Positions 24,430-32,479 of a DNA stretch of 33,371 bases are shown in pieces. The notes beneath the pieces are model-generated. The model was not told the DNA's origin. It searched no databases and saw only the letters and a program-made list of their open reading frames with translations. Positions within the stretch are counted from its first letter, which is position 1, and each line of letters starts with the position of its first letter. The stretch lies in assembly GCA_016199625.1 (NCBI GenBank), contig JACQGI010000014.1, positions 1 to 33,371 of the forward strand, read 5' to 3'. The DNA is from Acidobacteriota bacterium. GTDB lineage: Bacteria; Acidobacteriota; Vicinamibacteria; Fen-336. Position numbers and translations under genes: made by a program.

Positions 24430-25668
24430 GTGGCGACCGTGGTCCTGGGCGTGACGGGGTGCATCGGGGTCTACAAGGCCTGCGAGGTGCTCCGGGAGCT
24501 GCAGAGGCACGGCGTCGACGTGCGCGTCGTCATGACCGAGCACGCGATGCGCTTCGTCTCGGTCCTGACCTTCGAGGCTCTCTCCCACCACCCCGTGTTC
24601 GTCGACCAGTTCGCCCTCGGGGGCGAGAGCGACATCCAGCACGTGAGCCTCGCCGACGAGGCCGACCTGCTCCTCGTGGCCCCGGCCACGGCCAACATCC
24701 TGGGGAAGTTCGCCCACGGGATCGCCGACGACGCGCTCTCGACGCTGTTCACGGCCACGACGACTCCGGTGGTCGTGGCCCCCGCCATGAACGTCAACAT
24801 GTTCCGCCACCCGGCCGTCGTCGCGAACGTGGAGACGCTCCGGGCCCGGGGCGTGCGGTTCGTGGAGCCCGGCACGGGGTACCTGGCGTGCGGCTGGCTC
24901 GGGCAGGGCCGGCTCGCGGAGGTGGGCGACATCGTCGCGGCGGCCCTGGCCGCCCTCGCGCGCCGGCGGGATCTGCAGGGAGACACGGTGCTGGTCACAG
25001 CGGGGCCCACGGTCGAGGACATCGACCCGGTGCGATTCGTCTCCAACCGCTCGTCGGGACGGATGGGCTACCGCCTGGCCGAGGCCGCTCGGGACCGCGG
25101 AGCGCGCGTCGTCCTGGTCTCGGGCCCTGCGACGGTGCCGGAGCCTTCGGGCGTCGAGACCATCCGCGTGCGGTCGGCGCAGGAGATGGCCGATGCGGTC
25201 GCCGCGCGGGTCCCCGAAGCGACGATCGTGGCCATGGCGGCGGCGGTCTCGGACTACCGTCCCGGGACGGTGGCCCCGCGGAAGATCAAGAAGTCGGAGG
25301 GGGGTCTCACCCTCGAGCTGGTCCGGACGCCCGACATCCTGCGCTCGCTCGGGGCGGCGAAGGGGGGCCGTTTCCTCGTGGGGTTCGCGGCCGAGACCGA
25401 CGACGTCCGGGGCAACGCCCGCAAGAAGCTCGCCGAGAAAGGCCTCGACCTGATCGTCGCCAACGACGTGAGCCGGGACGGATCCGGCTTCGCCGCCGAG
25501 ACCAACGCTGCGACGCTTCTCGACGCCGCCGGCGGCGAGGTGGAGGTGCCGCGGACGAGCAAGCGCGAGCTGGCCGAGCGGATCTGGGACCGCGTGGCCG
25601 AGCTTCGGGGGCGGAGCCCAGGCGGGACGCAGCCACGAAGCCACGAAGGCACGGAGGCGGCAGAGTGA
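24430..25668 (+). CDS. coaBC: Bifunctional phosphopantothenoylcysteine decarboxylase / synthetase
   Basis: A 412-residue fused CoaC-CoaB enzyme of coenzyme A synthesis; the synthetase half joins 4'-phosphopantothenate and cysteine, and the FMN-dependent half decarboxylates the product. CoaC part: [20 protein letters not shown], active His71 in [17 protein letters not shown] (118-125) and active Cys154 in [12 protein letters not shown]. CoaB part begins near 181 with [20 protein letters not shown], then [24 protein letters not shown] and the Lys-rich KIKKS. GTG 24430 follows GGAGGAG. The last residues [13 protein letters not shown] are encoded by a repeat-derived sequence, so the native C-terminus probably ended earlier. 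Confidence 0.94.
   Translation: MATVVLGVTGCIGVYKACEVLRELQRHGVDVRVVMTEHAMRFVSVLTFEALSHHPVFVDQFALGGESDIQHVSLADEADLLLVAPATANILGKFAHGIADDALSTLFTATTTPVVVAPAMNVNMFRHPAVVANVETLRARGVRFVEPGTGYLACGWLGQGRLAEVGDIVAAALAALARRRDLQGDTVLVTAGPTVEDIDPVRFVSNRSSGRMGYRLAEAARDRGARVVLVSGPATVPEPSGVETIRVRSAQEMADAVAARVPEATIVAMAAAVSDYRPGTVAPRKIKKSEGGLTLELVRTPDILRSLGAAKGGRFLVGFAAETDDVRGNARKKLAEKGLDLIVANDVSRDGSGFAAETNAATLLDAAGGEVEVPRTSKRELAERIWDRVAELRGRSPGGTQPRSHEGTEAAE
25631..25664 (+). repeat. Repeat half-element inside the coaBC 3' end
   Basis: Tandem CCACGAAG/CCACGAAGG/CACGGAGG units in the style of the elements at 10226 and 12914, but a single arm with no inverted partner. It encodes the last residues of CoaBC and supplies GGAGG (25653-25657) as ribosome binding site for the uracil-DNA glycosylase start at 25665. 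Confidence 0.55.
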
Positions 25669-26423
25669 GCGACCGCGACGCGGTCCTCGCGGACCTGCGC
25701 GAGCGGGCGCGGTACTTCGCCTCGCTGACGACCCTCGGCGTGTCCGCGGAGGCTCTTCGAGTGCCGCCGGCGGGAGAGCCCGCCGCCGAGGCGTCGACCC
25801 CTTCGGCCGGCCCGCACGGCCGTCGGCTCGTCGGTGCGGACGGGCCCGACCGCGCGCCGGGACGGTCTGCCGAGGACCGGCTGCGCGCCGTCCGCGACTG
25901 GGTCGGCGACTGCCAGCGGTGCAAGCTCTCCAAGGGGCGAAAGAACATCGTCTTCGGCCAGGGGAGCCCGGAGGCGCGCCTGATGTTCGTCGGCGAAGCG
26001 CCGGGCCACGACGAAGACGTCCAGGGGCTGGCCTTCGTCGGCCGGGCGGGCCAGCTCCTGACCGACATCATCGAGAAGGGCCTGAAGATGCGCCGGGCCG
26101 ACGTCTACATCGCGAACTGCATCAAGTGCCGGCCGCCCGGAAACCGCAACCCCGAGACCGACGAGATCCTGGCGTGTCAACCGTTTCTCGAAGGGCAGAT
26201 CGCCGCCATCCGGCCCAAGGTCCTCGTGGGCCTGGGCAAGTTCGCGGCGCAGTGGCTGCTCAAGACGGCCGAGCCGATCACCCGCCTCCGCGGCCGCGTG
26301 GGGGAGTACGGGGGCATCAAGGTCATGCCCACGTACCACCCCGCCTACCTCCTGCGGAATCCGGCCGCGAAGAAGGACGTCTGGGAAGACATGAAGGTCG
26401 TGATCGCGCTGCTCGCCGAGTAG
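25665..26423 (+). CDS. Family 4-type uracil-DNA glycosylase (iron-sulfur)
   Basis: A 252-residue DNA-repair enzyme that removes uracil from DNA. The [4Fe-4S] ligands fit C83 and C86 (CQRC) plus C155 and C171, the family-4 spacing. Motif 1 is GEAPGHDED (110-118) and motif 2 [10 protein letters not shown] (near 219-228); [12 protein letters not shown] and CRPPGNRNP also fit. A poorly conserved Pro/Ala/Gly-rich stretch occupies residues 35-70 before the catalytic domain; in many homologues this region links to other factors. The GTG start overlaps the coaBC stop as GTGA. Confidence 0.92.
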   Translation: MSDRDAVLADLRERARYFASLTTLGVSAEALRVPPAGEPAAEASTPSAGPHGRRLVGADGPDRAPGRSAEDRLRAVRDWVGDCQRCKLSKGRKNIVFGQGSPEARLMFVGEAPGHDEDVQGLAFVGRAGQLLTDIIEKGLKMRRADVYIANCIKCRPPGNRNPETDEILACQPFLEGQIAAIRPKVLVGLGKFAAQWLLKTAEPITRLRGRVGEYGGIKVMPTYHPAYLLRNPAAKKDVWEDMKVVIALLAE

Positions 26424-26460
26424 CGCGGCGCGGCTGACCTCCGGCGACACGCCCTCCGGC

Positions 26461-26466
26461 TACAGT
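26461..26466 (+). promoter_or_regulatory. -10 box just upstream of priA
   Basis: TACAGT ends 9 nt before the ATG at 26476, with no Shine-Dalgarno between, as expected for a leaderless mRNA. The nearest -35-like hexamer (CTGACC, 26434-26439) is 21 nt away, longer than usual. Confidence 0.4.
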
Positions 26467-26475
26467 AGCGCCTCG

Positions 26476-28845
26476 ATGGATCCGCGCCTGATCGCCGTCG
26501 CGCTCCCCTTGCCGGTCCAGACGGCATTCTCCTACCACGTTCCCGAGGCGCTGCCGCTCCCCGAACGGGGGGCGCGGGTGCTGGTTCCGTTCGGCGCGCG
26601 GCGCGTCATCGGCGTCGTGACCGGACCCGCTGGGGAGGCGGAAGGGCTCGAGATCAAGGACGTGCTCGAGGTGGTGGACGAAGCTCCCCTGGCCCCCCCG
26701 CCGCTCCTGGACCTGGCGGCCTGGATGGCCGACCACTATCTCGCCCCACCCGGGGAGTGCCATCGGCTGCTCCTGCCGCCGGCGGGGATCCGAGCCGGGA
26801 GGGCGGTCGCGCGGCTCGTGGGCGGGCCGCTTCCCGAGGGGACCGATCCTGTCGTGGATCTGTTGCGCGGCGGACCGCTGCGGGTGTCGACCCTCGCCCG
26901 CCGTCTCGGGCGCGACCCGACGTCGCGCCTGGCCCGGCTGCGGCGCGAGGGACTCGTCACCGTCGAGCAGGACCTCGCAGCGCAGGGGTTCCGCGTGGTG
27001 CGCGTGGCCGTCCTGACGGGAAACGCCTCCGAGCCCAAGGCGAAAGCCCAGGCCGAGGTGGTCCGGCGCCTCCGTGAGGCGGGCGGCCGAACGGGCGTCC
27101 CCGACCTCGTGCGCGATCGCCCCTCGCTCCGCGGAGCCCTCGAACGGCTGGTGGAGGCCGGGACCGTGCGGGTGCTCGAGGAGCGCGAGTGGCGACATCC
27201 GGAGGTGCTCGTCTGCGACGGGCCCGTGCGGCCCGAGCCCTCGGCCGATCAGGCCGCGGCCCTCGATCCCATCCGGGCGGCCCTCGACGCAGGGCGCTTC
27301 CAGCCGTTCCTCCTCCACGGCGTCACCGGAAGCGGCAAGACCGAGGTCTACTTCCGCGCGGCCGAGACGGCCCTCGGGGCGGGCCGCGGCGTCCTGATCC
27401 TGGTCCCCGAGATCGCCCTCACGCCGTTGCTCCTCCGCGCCGCCGTGGCGCGGTTCGGCGCCACGGTGTCCGTCCTCCACAGCGAGCTGTCGGTCGGCGA
27501 ACGCCACGACCAGTGGTGGCGCATCCGCGAGGCGGAGGCGCGGCTGGTCATCGGCGCGCGCTCGGCCGTCTTCGCTCCCGTGACCGACCTGGGCCTCCTG
27601 GTGGTGGACGAGGAGCACGAGGGCTCCTACAAACAGGAGGAGAGCCCGCGCTACAACGCCCGGGACGTCGCGGTCGTGCGGGCCAAGCTCGAGAGCGCCG
27701 TGGTCGTCCTCGGTTCGGCGACGCCGTCCGTGGAGTCCTACTCGAACGCCCTGGAGGGAAAGTACACGCGCCTCGCGCTGCCGACGCGGATCGGCGAGCG
27801 TGGCCTGGCCCGCGTCGAAGTCGTGGATCGGCGCGCGGTCCTGCGCTCCGGCGGCGATCCGATCCTGACGCCGCCGCTTCTCGCGGCCCTCGAGGAGCGG
27901 CTCCGGCGCGGAGAGCAGTCGCTGCTCCTGCTCAACCGCCGGGGCTACGCCACGAGCCTGCTGTGCCGCGAGTGCGGCCAGCAGGCCGCCTGTCCCAACT
28001 GCTCGGTCTGCCTGGCGCTGCATCACGGCGGCCGCCGCGCGCAGTGTCACTACTGCGGCCACCAGGCGCGAACTCCTGCGGCCTGCACCGTCTGCCACGG
28101 CGAGTACCTGCGCCTGAGCGGCTACGGGACCGAGAGGGTCGTCGAGGCCGTCGAGGCCGCCCTGCCGAAAGCCCGCGTGGACCGCCTCGACCGCGACAGC
28201 GCCGGCCGTCGCGGCGCGGTGGCACGCATCCTGGCCTCTTTCGAGGCGGGAGAGACCGACGTGCTCGTGGGGACGCAGATGATCGCCAAGGGTCACGACT
28301 TCCCCCGGGTGACGCTCGTCGGCGTCATCGACGCCGACGTCGGGCTGGGGCTTCCCGACTTCCGCGCCGCCGAGCGCACGTTCCAGCTCCTGACGCAGGT
28401 GGCGGGCCGCGCCGGGCGGGCCGACTTGCCCGGCCAGGTGATCCTGCAGAGCCACCTGCCGGATCACTACGCCCTCGAACGGGCCTGCGCGCAGGACTAC
28501 GACGGCTTCTACGTCCGCGAGATGGAGTTCCGGCGGACGATGGGCTATCCGCCGGCGGCCGCCCTCGTGAACGTCGTCCTGCGCGCGCGGGAGCCGGCCG
28601 CGGCCGCGGACGGCGCGGAGGCCCTCGCCCGCCGGCTCCGCGAGTGGGCTGCCGGCCGCTACCGCGTTCTGGGGCCCGCCCAGGCGCCCTTGGCCCGCCT
28701 GCGCCAGGAACACCGCTTTCAGATCCTGCTCAAGGGCCGGCGTGCGAGCATGCGCGAGGCCGTCCGCCGGGCTCTGGTCGAGCGCTACGGCGACGTGCGG
28801 TGGCCCGGCGTCGCGGTGGACGTGGATCCGATGAGCGTGATGTGA
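26476..28845 (+). CDS. priA: Primosomal protein N' (replication restart helicase)
   Basis: A 789-residue superfamily-2 helicase that reloads the replisome at stalled forks. The N-terminal DNA-binding domain (about 1-105) has FSYHVPE and RGARVLVPFGARRVIGVV. Walker A GVTGSGKT is at 282-289, and the DEEH box is in VVDEEHEGSYKQE (near 378). The cysteine-rich zinc insert follows at about 497-540 (CRECG, CPNCSVC, CHYCG, CTVC). Then come helicase motifs GTERVVEAVE, VLVGTQMIAKGHDFPRV and the QVAGRAGRADLPGQV motif VI. Length is normal. Tail to tail with the M50 protease gene, 7 nt apart. Confidence 0.95.
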   Translation: MDPRLIAVALPLPVQTAFSYHVPEALPLPERGARVLVPFGARRVIGVVTGPAGEAEGLEIKDVLEVVDEAPLAPPPLLDLAAWMADHYLAPPGECHRLLLPPAGIRAGRAVARLVGGPLPEGTDPVVDLLRGGPLRVSTLARRLGRDPTSRLARLRREGLVTVEQDLAAQGFRVVRVAVLTGNASEPKAKAQAEVVRRLREAGGRTGVPDLVRDRPSLRGALERLVEAGTVRVLEEREWRHPEVLVCDGPVRPEPSADQAAALDPIRAALDAGRFQPFLLHGVTGSGKTEVYFRAAETALGAGRGVLILVPEIALTPLLLRAAVARFGATVSVLHSELSVGERHDQWWRIREAEARLVIGARSAVFAPVTDLGLLVVDEEHEGSYKQEESPRYNARDVAVVRAKLESAVVVLGSATPSVESYSNALEGKYTRLALPTRIGERGLARVEVVDRRAVLRSGGDPILTPPLLAALEERLRRGEQSLLLLNRRGYATSLLCRECGQQAACPNCSVCLALHHGGRRAQCHYCGHQARTPAACTVCHGEYLRLSGYGTERVVEAVEAALPKARVDRLDRDSAGRRGAVARILASFEAGETDVLVGTQMIAKGHDFPRVTLVGVIDADVGLGLPDFRAAERTFQLLTQVAGRAGRADLPGQVILQSHLPDHYALERACAQDYDGFYVREMEFRRTMGYPPAAALVNVVLRAREPAAAADGAEALARRLREWAAGRYRVLGPAQAPLARLRQEHRFQILLKGRRASMREAVRRALVERYGDVRWPGVAVDVDPMSVM

Positions 28846-28852
28846 GGTGTTC

Positions 28853-29845
28853 CTAAGGGCGTAGCCCGAAGGCCTGGAGGACGTAGCCCCACGTGATCAT
28901 GATGGGACTCGGTGTGAACGACACGGCGAAGACGGCGAGCCCCGCCAGGCCAACGCCGATCCGGGTGACTCCAACTGCGGGGCGGTCATGCACAGTCGGG
29001 GGATGCGGCCGACGCCCGAGCAGCAAGAGCAAGGCTGACCAGATGAGCCACGTCGGCCGGAAATAGAGAAGCACGAGGCATACGCCCAGGCCGAGACGCG
29101 ATACGAGCAGTGCCCAGCGCGGTGACAACGCGTAGGTGACGTGCCCGCCGTCGAGCTGGCCCACGGGAATCAGGTTGAGAGCCGTCACGAACAGCCCGAA
29201 CCAGGCGGCCTCGCCCAGCGGACCGAGGGAGAAGGCCATGCCGTCCCGAGGCGTGCCCGCCAGCCACTGGACAGCCCACTGAAAGAGCAGGGGCTCGCCG
29301 AGATAGTTCGGCCCTTCGCCGGTTCCGACGATCGGCACCCACCGGCCCTCGAGCGCTCCCAGGAGCAGGACGGGGAGGCAGACGACGAAACCAGCCAGTG
29401 GACCGGCGATTCCGATGTCGAAAAGAGCGCGGCGATTCGGGATCAGGCTGCGGATTCGAATGAAAGCCCCGAGGGTTCCGACGAGGCTGAGCAGGGGGAA
29501 CGGAATGAAGAACGGCAGGGTGGCATCGACGCCGTAGTACCGACAGGCTACGTAATGGCCCATCTCGTGGGCCAATAGGATCGCAAGGAGCGCAGCCGAC
29601 AGGGCGACGCCGTCCCACGGAGCGAACGCGACTCCCTGTGGGGTTTGCCGGAAGGCACCCGTGAGAAAGATCGAGACCGCGGTGAGGACGAACAGCGCGA
29701 GGTTCCGTCCCCAGTCCTCCCACGCGGACCGGCGACGTGGAGCCGGGGCGTGCCAAGCATGAACGAGCACAGCCTCCCCATCGTCCCAGTGGTCGCCAGG
29801 GGACTCCCGCCAGAAGGGAGACGGCGAACTCGGAGGGAGGCTCAA
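28853..29845 (-). CDS. Site-2-protease-like M50 membrane metalloprotease
   Basis: A 330-residue polytopic membrane protein. The zinc site HEMGH is in a helix (LLAILLAHEMGHYVACRYYG, near residue 92), and the third ligand is the Asp of VGQLDGGHV later on. PFFIPFPLLSLVGTLGAFI between them is typical of the S2P/EGY1-type peptidases that cleave within the membrane. The TTG start at 29845 is uncertain: no Shine-Dalgarno, and the first 45 residues are Pro/Trp/His-rich and not conserved-looking. By eye, codon third positions carry more A and T (CTA, TTG, GTA, CAA) than in its neighbours, which may mean a different ancestry. No anti-sigma factor is adjacent to suggest a substrate. Confidence 0.85.
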   Translation of the reverse strand: MSLPPSSPSPFWRESPGDHWDDGEAVLVHAWHAPAPRRRSAWEDWGRNLALFVLTAVSIFLTGAFRQTPQGVAFAPWDGVALSAALLAILLAHEMGHYVACRYYGVDATLPFFIPFPLLSLVGTLGAFIRIRSLIPNRRALFDIGIAGPLAGFVVCLPVLLLGALEGRWVPIVGTGEGPNYLGEPLLFQWAVQWLAGTPRDGMAFSLGPLGEAAWFGLFVTALNLIPVGQLDGGHVTYALSPRWALLVSRLGLGVCLVLLYFRPTWLIWSALLLLLGRRPHPPTVHDRPAVGVTRIGVGLAGLAVFAVSFTPSPIMITWGYVLQAFGLRP

Positions 29846-29872
29846 GGGGCGGCTTCAGGGCCGGTCAGGGCG

Positions 29873-30151
29873 CTATGGGTTCAGGTTCAGGTTCTGGAGG
29901 TCCTTGCCGGGCTTGAAGCGGATGGTCCGCCCCGGCGGGATCTTCACTTCCTTGCCCGTCCGGGGGTTGCGGCCGATACCCCGCTTGCGCGGCTTCACCT
30001 GGAAGACACCGAAGCCCCGGAGCTCGATCCTCTCGCCCCGCATCAAGGAGTCCTTCATCGCCTCGAGGACCGCCTCGACCGCCACTTCTGCCTTGACCTT
30101 GGTGATGTCCGCGGCCTTGGAAACCTCGTTGATGATGTCCACCTTGATCAT
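29873..30151 (-). CDS. HU family DNA-binding protein
   Basis: A 92-residue histone-like protein that bends DNA and organises the nucleoid as a dimer. It has the family's two N-terminal helices, the signature GFGVFQVKPRKRGIGRNP (about 46-63) with the DNA-intercalating RNP arm tip, then GKEVKIPPGRTIRFKPG. The ATG at 30151 has AGGAGGT at good spacing and a perfect consensus promoter upstream. Sequence alone does not cleanly separate HU from IHF-beta; lack of specific residues makes HU the safer call. Confidence 0.93.
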   Translation of the reverse strand: MIKVDIINEVSKAADITKVKAEVAVEAVLEAMKDSLMRGERIELRGFGVFQVKPRKRGIGRNPRTGKEVKIPPGRTIRFKPGKDLQNLNLNP

Positions 30152-30180
30152 GGGGATGGACCTCCTGCTAAGTGCAACGT

Positions 30181-30210
30181 ATTATAGGACTAGCCGGAAA
30201 TTAGTGTCAA
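30181..30210 (-). promoter_or_regulatory. Perfect-consensus promoter of the HU gene
   Basis: On the minus strand TTGACA (30210-30205), an 18-nt spacer and TATAAT (30186-30181). Both hexamers match the sigma-70 consensus exactly. The start near 30174 leaves a leader of about 22 nt containing AGGAGGT. Confidence 0.9.
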
Positions 30211-30230
30211 ACCGGCTATTTCCCGGGAAA
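30191..30230. promoter_or_regulatory. Inverted repeat over the HU promoter plus an adjacent palindrome
   Basis: TAGCCGG (30191-30197) and CCGGCTA (30212-30218) form a perfect 7-bp inverted repeat 14 nt apart that covers the -35 and most of the spacer. Directly beside it lies the 12-bp palindrome TTTCCCGGGAAA (30219-30230). Both are placed to act as operators for HU or the divergent der. The binding protein is unknown. Confidence 0.5.
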
Positions 30231-30245
30231 GAGCCCTTGATTCCC

Positions 30246-31553
30246 ATACCGAAGATCGCCCTCGTGGGTCGCGCGAAAGTCGGCTAGTCCACGCTGTTCA
30301 ACCGGATCTGCGGGCACCGTAAGGCCATCACGGACGGTCGCCCCGGCTCGACCCGCGACCGCAACTACGCCCAGACGTCCTGGCAGGGGGCGGCCTTCGA
30401 GCTCGTAGACACGGGGGGGCTGCTGCTGGGTAGCGAGGACCCGCTGCTGGGCCCTGCGGCCGCGCAGGCTCGGACGGCCATCCGCGAGGCGGACCTGGTT
30501 CTCTTCGTCGTCGACGCGCGGGCGGGGCTCCTTCCGGACGACGAGGCCATCGCGCGCCAGTTGCGCCGCGACGGCAAGCGCGTGCTGGTGGCGGTCAACA
30601 AGACCGAAGGAGCACAGGACGGCCTCGCGGAGTTCGCGCGCCTCGGCTTCGACCAGGTGATCCCGCTCTCGGCCGAGCACGGCCTCGGCGTGGGGGACCT
30701 CCTCGACGCGGCTCTCGCCGACCTGCCCAGGGTCCCGTCGCCCGAAGAGGGGGACCGTCCTCTCGCCATCGCCCTCGTCGGGCGACCCAACGTGGGGAAG
30801 TCGTCGCTCCTGAATCGGCTCCTGGGCGAGGAGCGCGCGGTGGTGTCCCCGATCCCCGGCACCACCCGCGACGCAGTGGACAGCCTCGTGGCGCGCGGGG
30901 GCAAGCACTACCGGTTCGTGGACACGGCGGGGATCCGCCGCACGCGGCTCCTCAAGGAGAACGTGGACCACGTGAGCGTCGTGCAGGCCCGCAAATCTCT
31001 CGAGCGCGCCGACGTGGCGATCCTCGTCCTCGACGCGGTCGAGGGGATGCGGGAGATGGACGCGACCATCGGTGGCTACATCCAGGAGGCGGGCCGTGGT
31101 GTGGTCCTCGCGGTGAACAAGTGGGACGTCGTGGCGGGGCGCGAGATGAAGACCCGCGCCTTCGAGGAGGGCGTGCGCGATCACCTGAAGTTCCTGGGCT
31201 ACGCTCCCCTCGCCTTCGTTTCGGCGCGCACCGGCCGAGGGCTCGGAACGCTGCTCGCCACCGCGGATCGCGTCCAGGCCGCATGCCGCCAGCGGGTGAC
31301 CACGGGGGAGTTGAACCGGATGCTGGCTCGCGCGGCCGCGTCCTTGGCTCCGAAGGCGGCCAAGGGCGGCAAGCCCGTCAAGATCCTCTTCGGGACGCAG
31401 GTGGGTGTCGCGCCGCCGACGTTCATCCTTTCGTTGAATCACCCCGTCGACTTGCACTTTTCGTATAAGCGCTACCTGGAGAACCAGTTACGAGCGGCCT
31501 TCGGATTCGCGGGCACCCCCATCGTTCTGAAGGTCCGCACGCGTCCCCACTGA
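30246..31553 (+). pseudogene. der: Der (EngA) GTPase with lost start codon and TAG at the first P-loop lysine
   Basis: Der is an essential two-G-domain GTPase for 50S ribosome assembly. The frame from 30246 reads PKIALVGRAKVG, then TAG at 30285-30287, then STLFNR: the stop replaces the P-loop lysine of G domain 1 (expected GRPNVGKST), and the two positions PN read AK. The expected start codon reads ATA (30246); TTG at 30237 is the nearest usable start. After the stop the frame continues intact: RPGSTRDR, FELVDTGG, NKTEG; G domain 2 with GRPNVGKSSLLNR, GTTRD, DTAG, NKWD; and the KH-like C-terminus ending YKRYLENQLRAAFG. The first in-frame start after the TAG is TTG 30561, giving a 330-residue product without most of G domain 1. 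Real mutation and assembly error are both possible. Confidence 0.85.
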
Positions 31554-31554
31554 G

Positions 31555-31578
31555 CGGCGGGGCCGCGCCGGCTTTTTT
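31555..31578 (+). terminator. Intrinsic terminator after der
   Basis: CGGCG (31555-31559) pairs with CGCCG (31566-31570) around GGGCCG; alternatively GCCG-CGC-CGGC pairs directly before the T-run. Six T residues follow at 31573-31578. The stem is short but all GC. Confidence 0.7.
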
Positions 31579-31579
31579 C

Positions 31580-31608
31580 TTGACATCACTGCGAGCCACT
31601 CATATAAT
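31580..31608 (+). promoter_or_regulatory. Perfect-consensus promoter of the IHF-like / MerR operon
   Basis: TTGACA (31580-31585), exactly 17 nt, TATAAT (31603-31608): a complete sigma-70 consensus beginning one base after the T-run of the preceding terminator. The leader of about 65 nt contains AGCTAACTAGCT (31623-31634), a 5-bp inverted repeat with a 2-nt centre. Confidence 0.93.
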
Positions 31609-31679
31609 GGTTTAAGTTTCTAAGCTAACTAGCTGTAACGACTGGATTTTCGTCCTGCAGAGAGAAGGCCCGAGCCTCC

Positions 31680-31958
31680 GTGACCAAGGCCGACATTGCC
31701 CGAATTGTCTATGAGCGACACGGGGGGATCTCCAACCGCGAAGCGGCCCGGCTCGTGGACATCATCTTCGAGTCCATCAAACGAAGGCTCGGCGGCGGCG
31801 AGAAGGTCCAGATCACCGGGTTCGGGACGTTCGTGATCCGCCAGAAACGGGAACGGCGAGGACGCAATCCCCAGACTGGAGAGGAGATGCTCATCAAACC
31901 GCGCAGGTCCGTCGCCTTCCGGCCTTCCAAGCTGTTCGGGTCCGCGGCCTCCGAGTAG
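31680..31958 (+). CDS. Integration host factor alpha-like DNA-bending protein
   Basis: A 92-residue HU/IHF family protein. It starts TKADIARIVYERHGGISNRE, then VDIIFESIKRRLGGGEKV, and has the DNA-arm signature GFGTFVIRQKRERRGRNPQT followed by PRRSVAFRPSKLF. The RGRNPQTGEE arm and the genomic position directly before a MerR gene fit IHF-alpha; no pheST genes precede it, unlike in enterics. The GTG start at 31680 has only a weak ribosome site (GAGAAGG, about 13 nt away). MerR follows 18 nt later. Confidence 0.9.
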   Translation: MTKADIARIVYERHGGISNREAARLVDIIFESIKRRLGGGEKVQITGFGTFVIRQKRERRGRNPQTGEEMLIKPRRSVAFRPSKLFGSAASE

Positions 31959-31976
31959 TCCGCAGGTCGGGGCTCC

Positions 31977-32375
31977 ATGGAAAAGAAGATCCCCAACAAG
32001 CTGTTCTTCAAGATCGGTGAGGTGTGCGAGATCACCGACACGCAGCCCTACGTGCTGCGCTACTGGGAGTCGGAGTTCCCCGCGCTGGCCCCGGCGAAGA
32101 ACAGCTCCGGGCAGCGGATCTATCGGCGCCGGGACATCGAGACGGTGCTGCGGATCAAGCAGCTCCTGTACGACGAGGGCTTCACCATCGCCGGGGCGAA
32201 GAAGCGCCTGGAGGGGGAGATGACGGGGCGCACGCCGACGCCGCAGTCGCAGGCGGCGTCGACGCCAGCGCCTCCCGAGGGCGAAGAGCGCACGCGGGCC
32301 GCGCTCAAGCAGGTGCGCGAGCAGCTCCGCGAGATATTGACTCTCCTGGAGAGGAATGATAGAAGTCGAGCATAG
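31977..32375 (+). CDS. MerR family transcriptional regulator
   Basis: A 132-residue regulator. The winged helix-turn-helix spans about residues 10-80: [71 protein letters not shown] Pro/Ser/Ala-rich linker (about 83-103) leads to a C-terminal coiled-coil ([18 protein letters not shown]) for dimerisation. There is no effector domain or metal-binding cysteine set, as in the short MerR proteins found next to ihfA. The ATG at 31977 follows the IHF gene by 18 nt. The promoter of tRNA-Pro lies inside its 3' end. Confidence 0.92.
   Translation: MEKKIPNKLFFKIGEVCEITDTQPYVLRYWESEFPALAPAKNSSGQRIYRRRDIETVLRIKQLLYDEGFTIAGAKKRLEGEMTGRTPTPQSQAASTPAPPEGEERTRAALKQVREQLREILTLLERNDRSRA
32337..32365 (+). promoter_or_regulatory. 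Promoter of tRNA-Pro(GGG) within the merR 3' end
   Basis: TTGACT (32337-32342), a 17-nt spacer and TAGAAG (32360-32365) with an extended TG two bases upstream of the -10. The start near 32372 gives a 5' leader of about 13 nt before the tRNA. The -10 is weak. Confidence 0.45.
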
Positions 32376-32384
32376 TCGGCGGAT

Positions 32385-32461
32385 CGGGATGTAGCGCAGC
32401 CTGGTAGCGCACCTGCTTGGGGTGCAGGTGGTCGGAGGTTCAAATCCTCTCATCCCGACCA
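32385..32461 (+). tRNA. tRNA-Pro (GGG)
   Basis: Acceptor stem CGGGATG/CATCCCG, D-arm GCGC/GCGC, anticodon stem CCTGC/GCAGG with loop TTGGGGT (anticodon GGG at 32419-32421), variable region TGGTC, T-arm GGAGG-TTCAAAT-CCTCT (one G-T pair), discriminator A and encoded CCA. 77 nt. The C1-G72 pair and G-rich anticodon are typical of proline tRNA. Confidence 0.96.
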
Positions 32462-32479
32462 TAATCTTCGGTCTTCATC

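Noticed and set aside
30285-30287. Reading the TAG in der as a recoded sense codon
   Set aside because: Several genes here end in TAG (csgG-like, CPxCG, yicC, rpoZ, uracil-DNA glycosylase, IHF-like, surE), so general TAG reassignment is unlikely.
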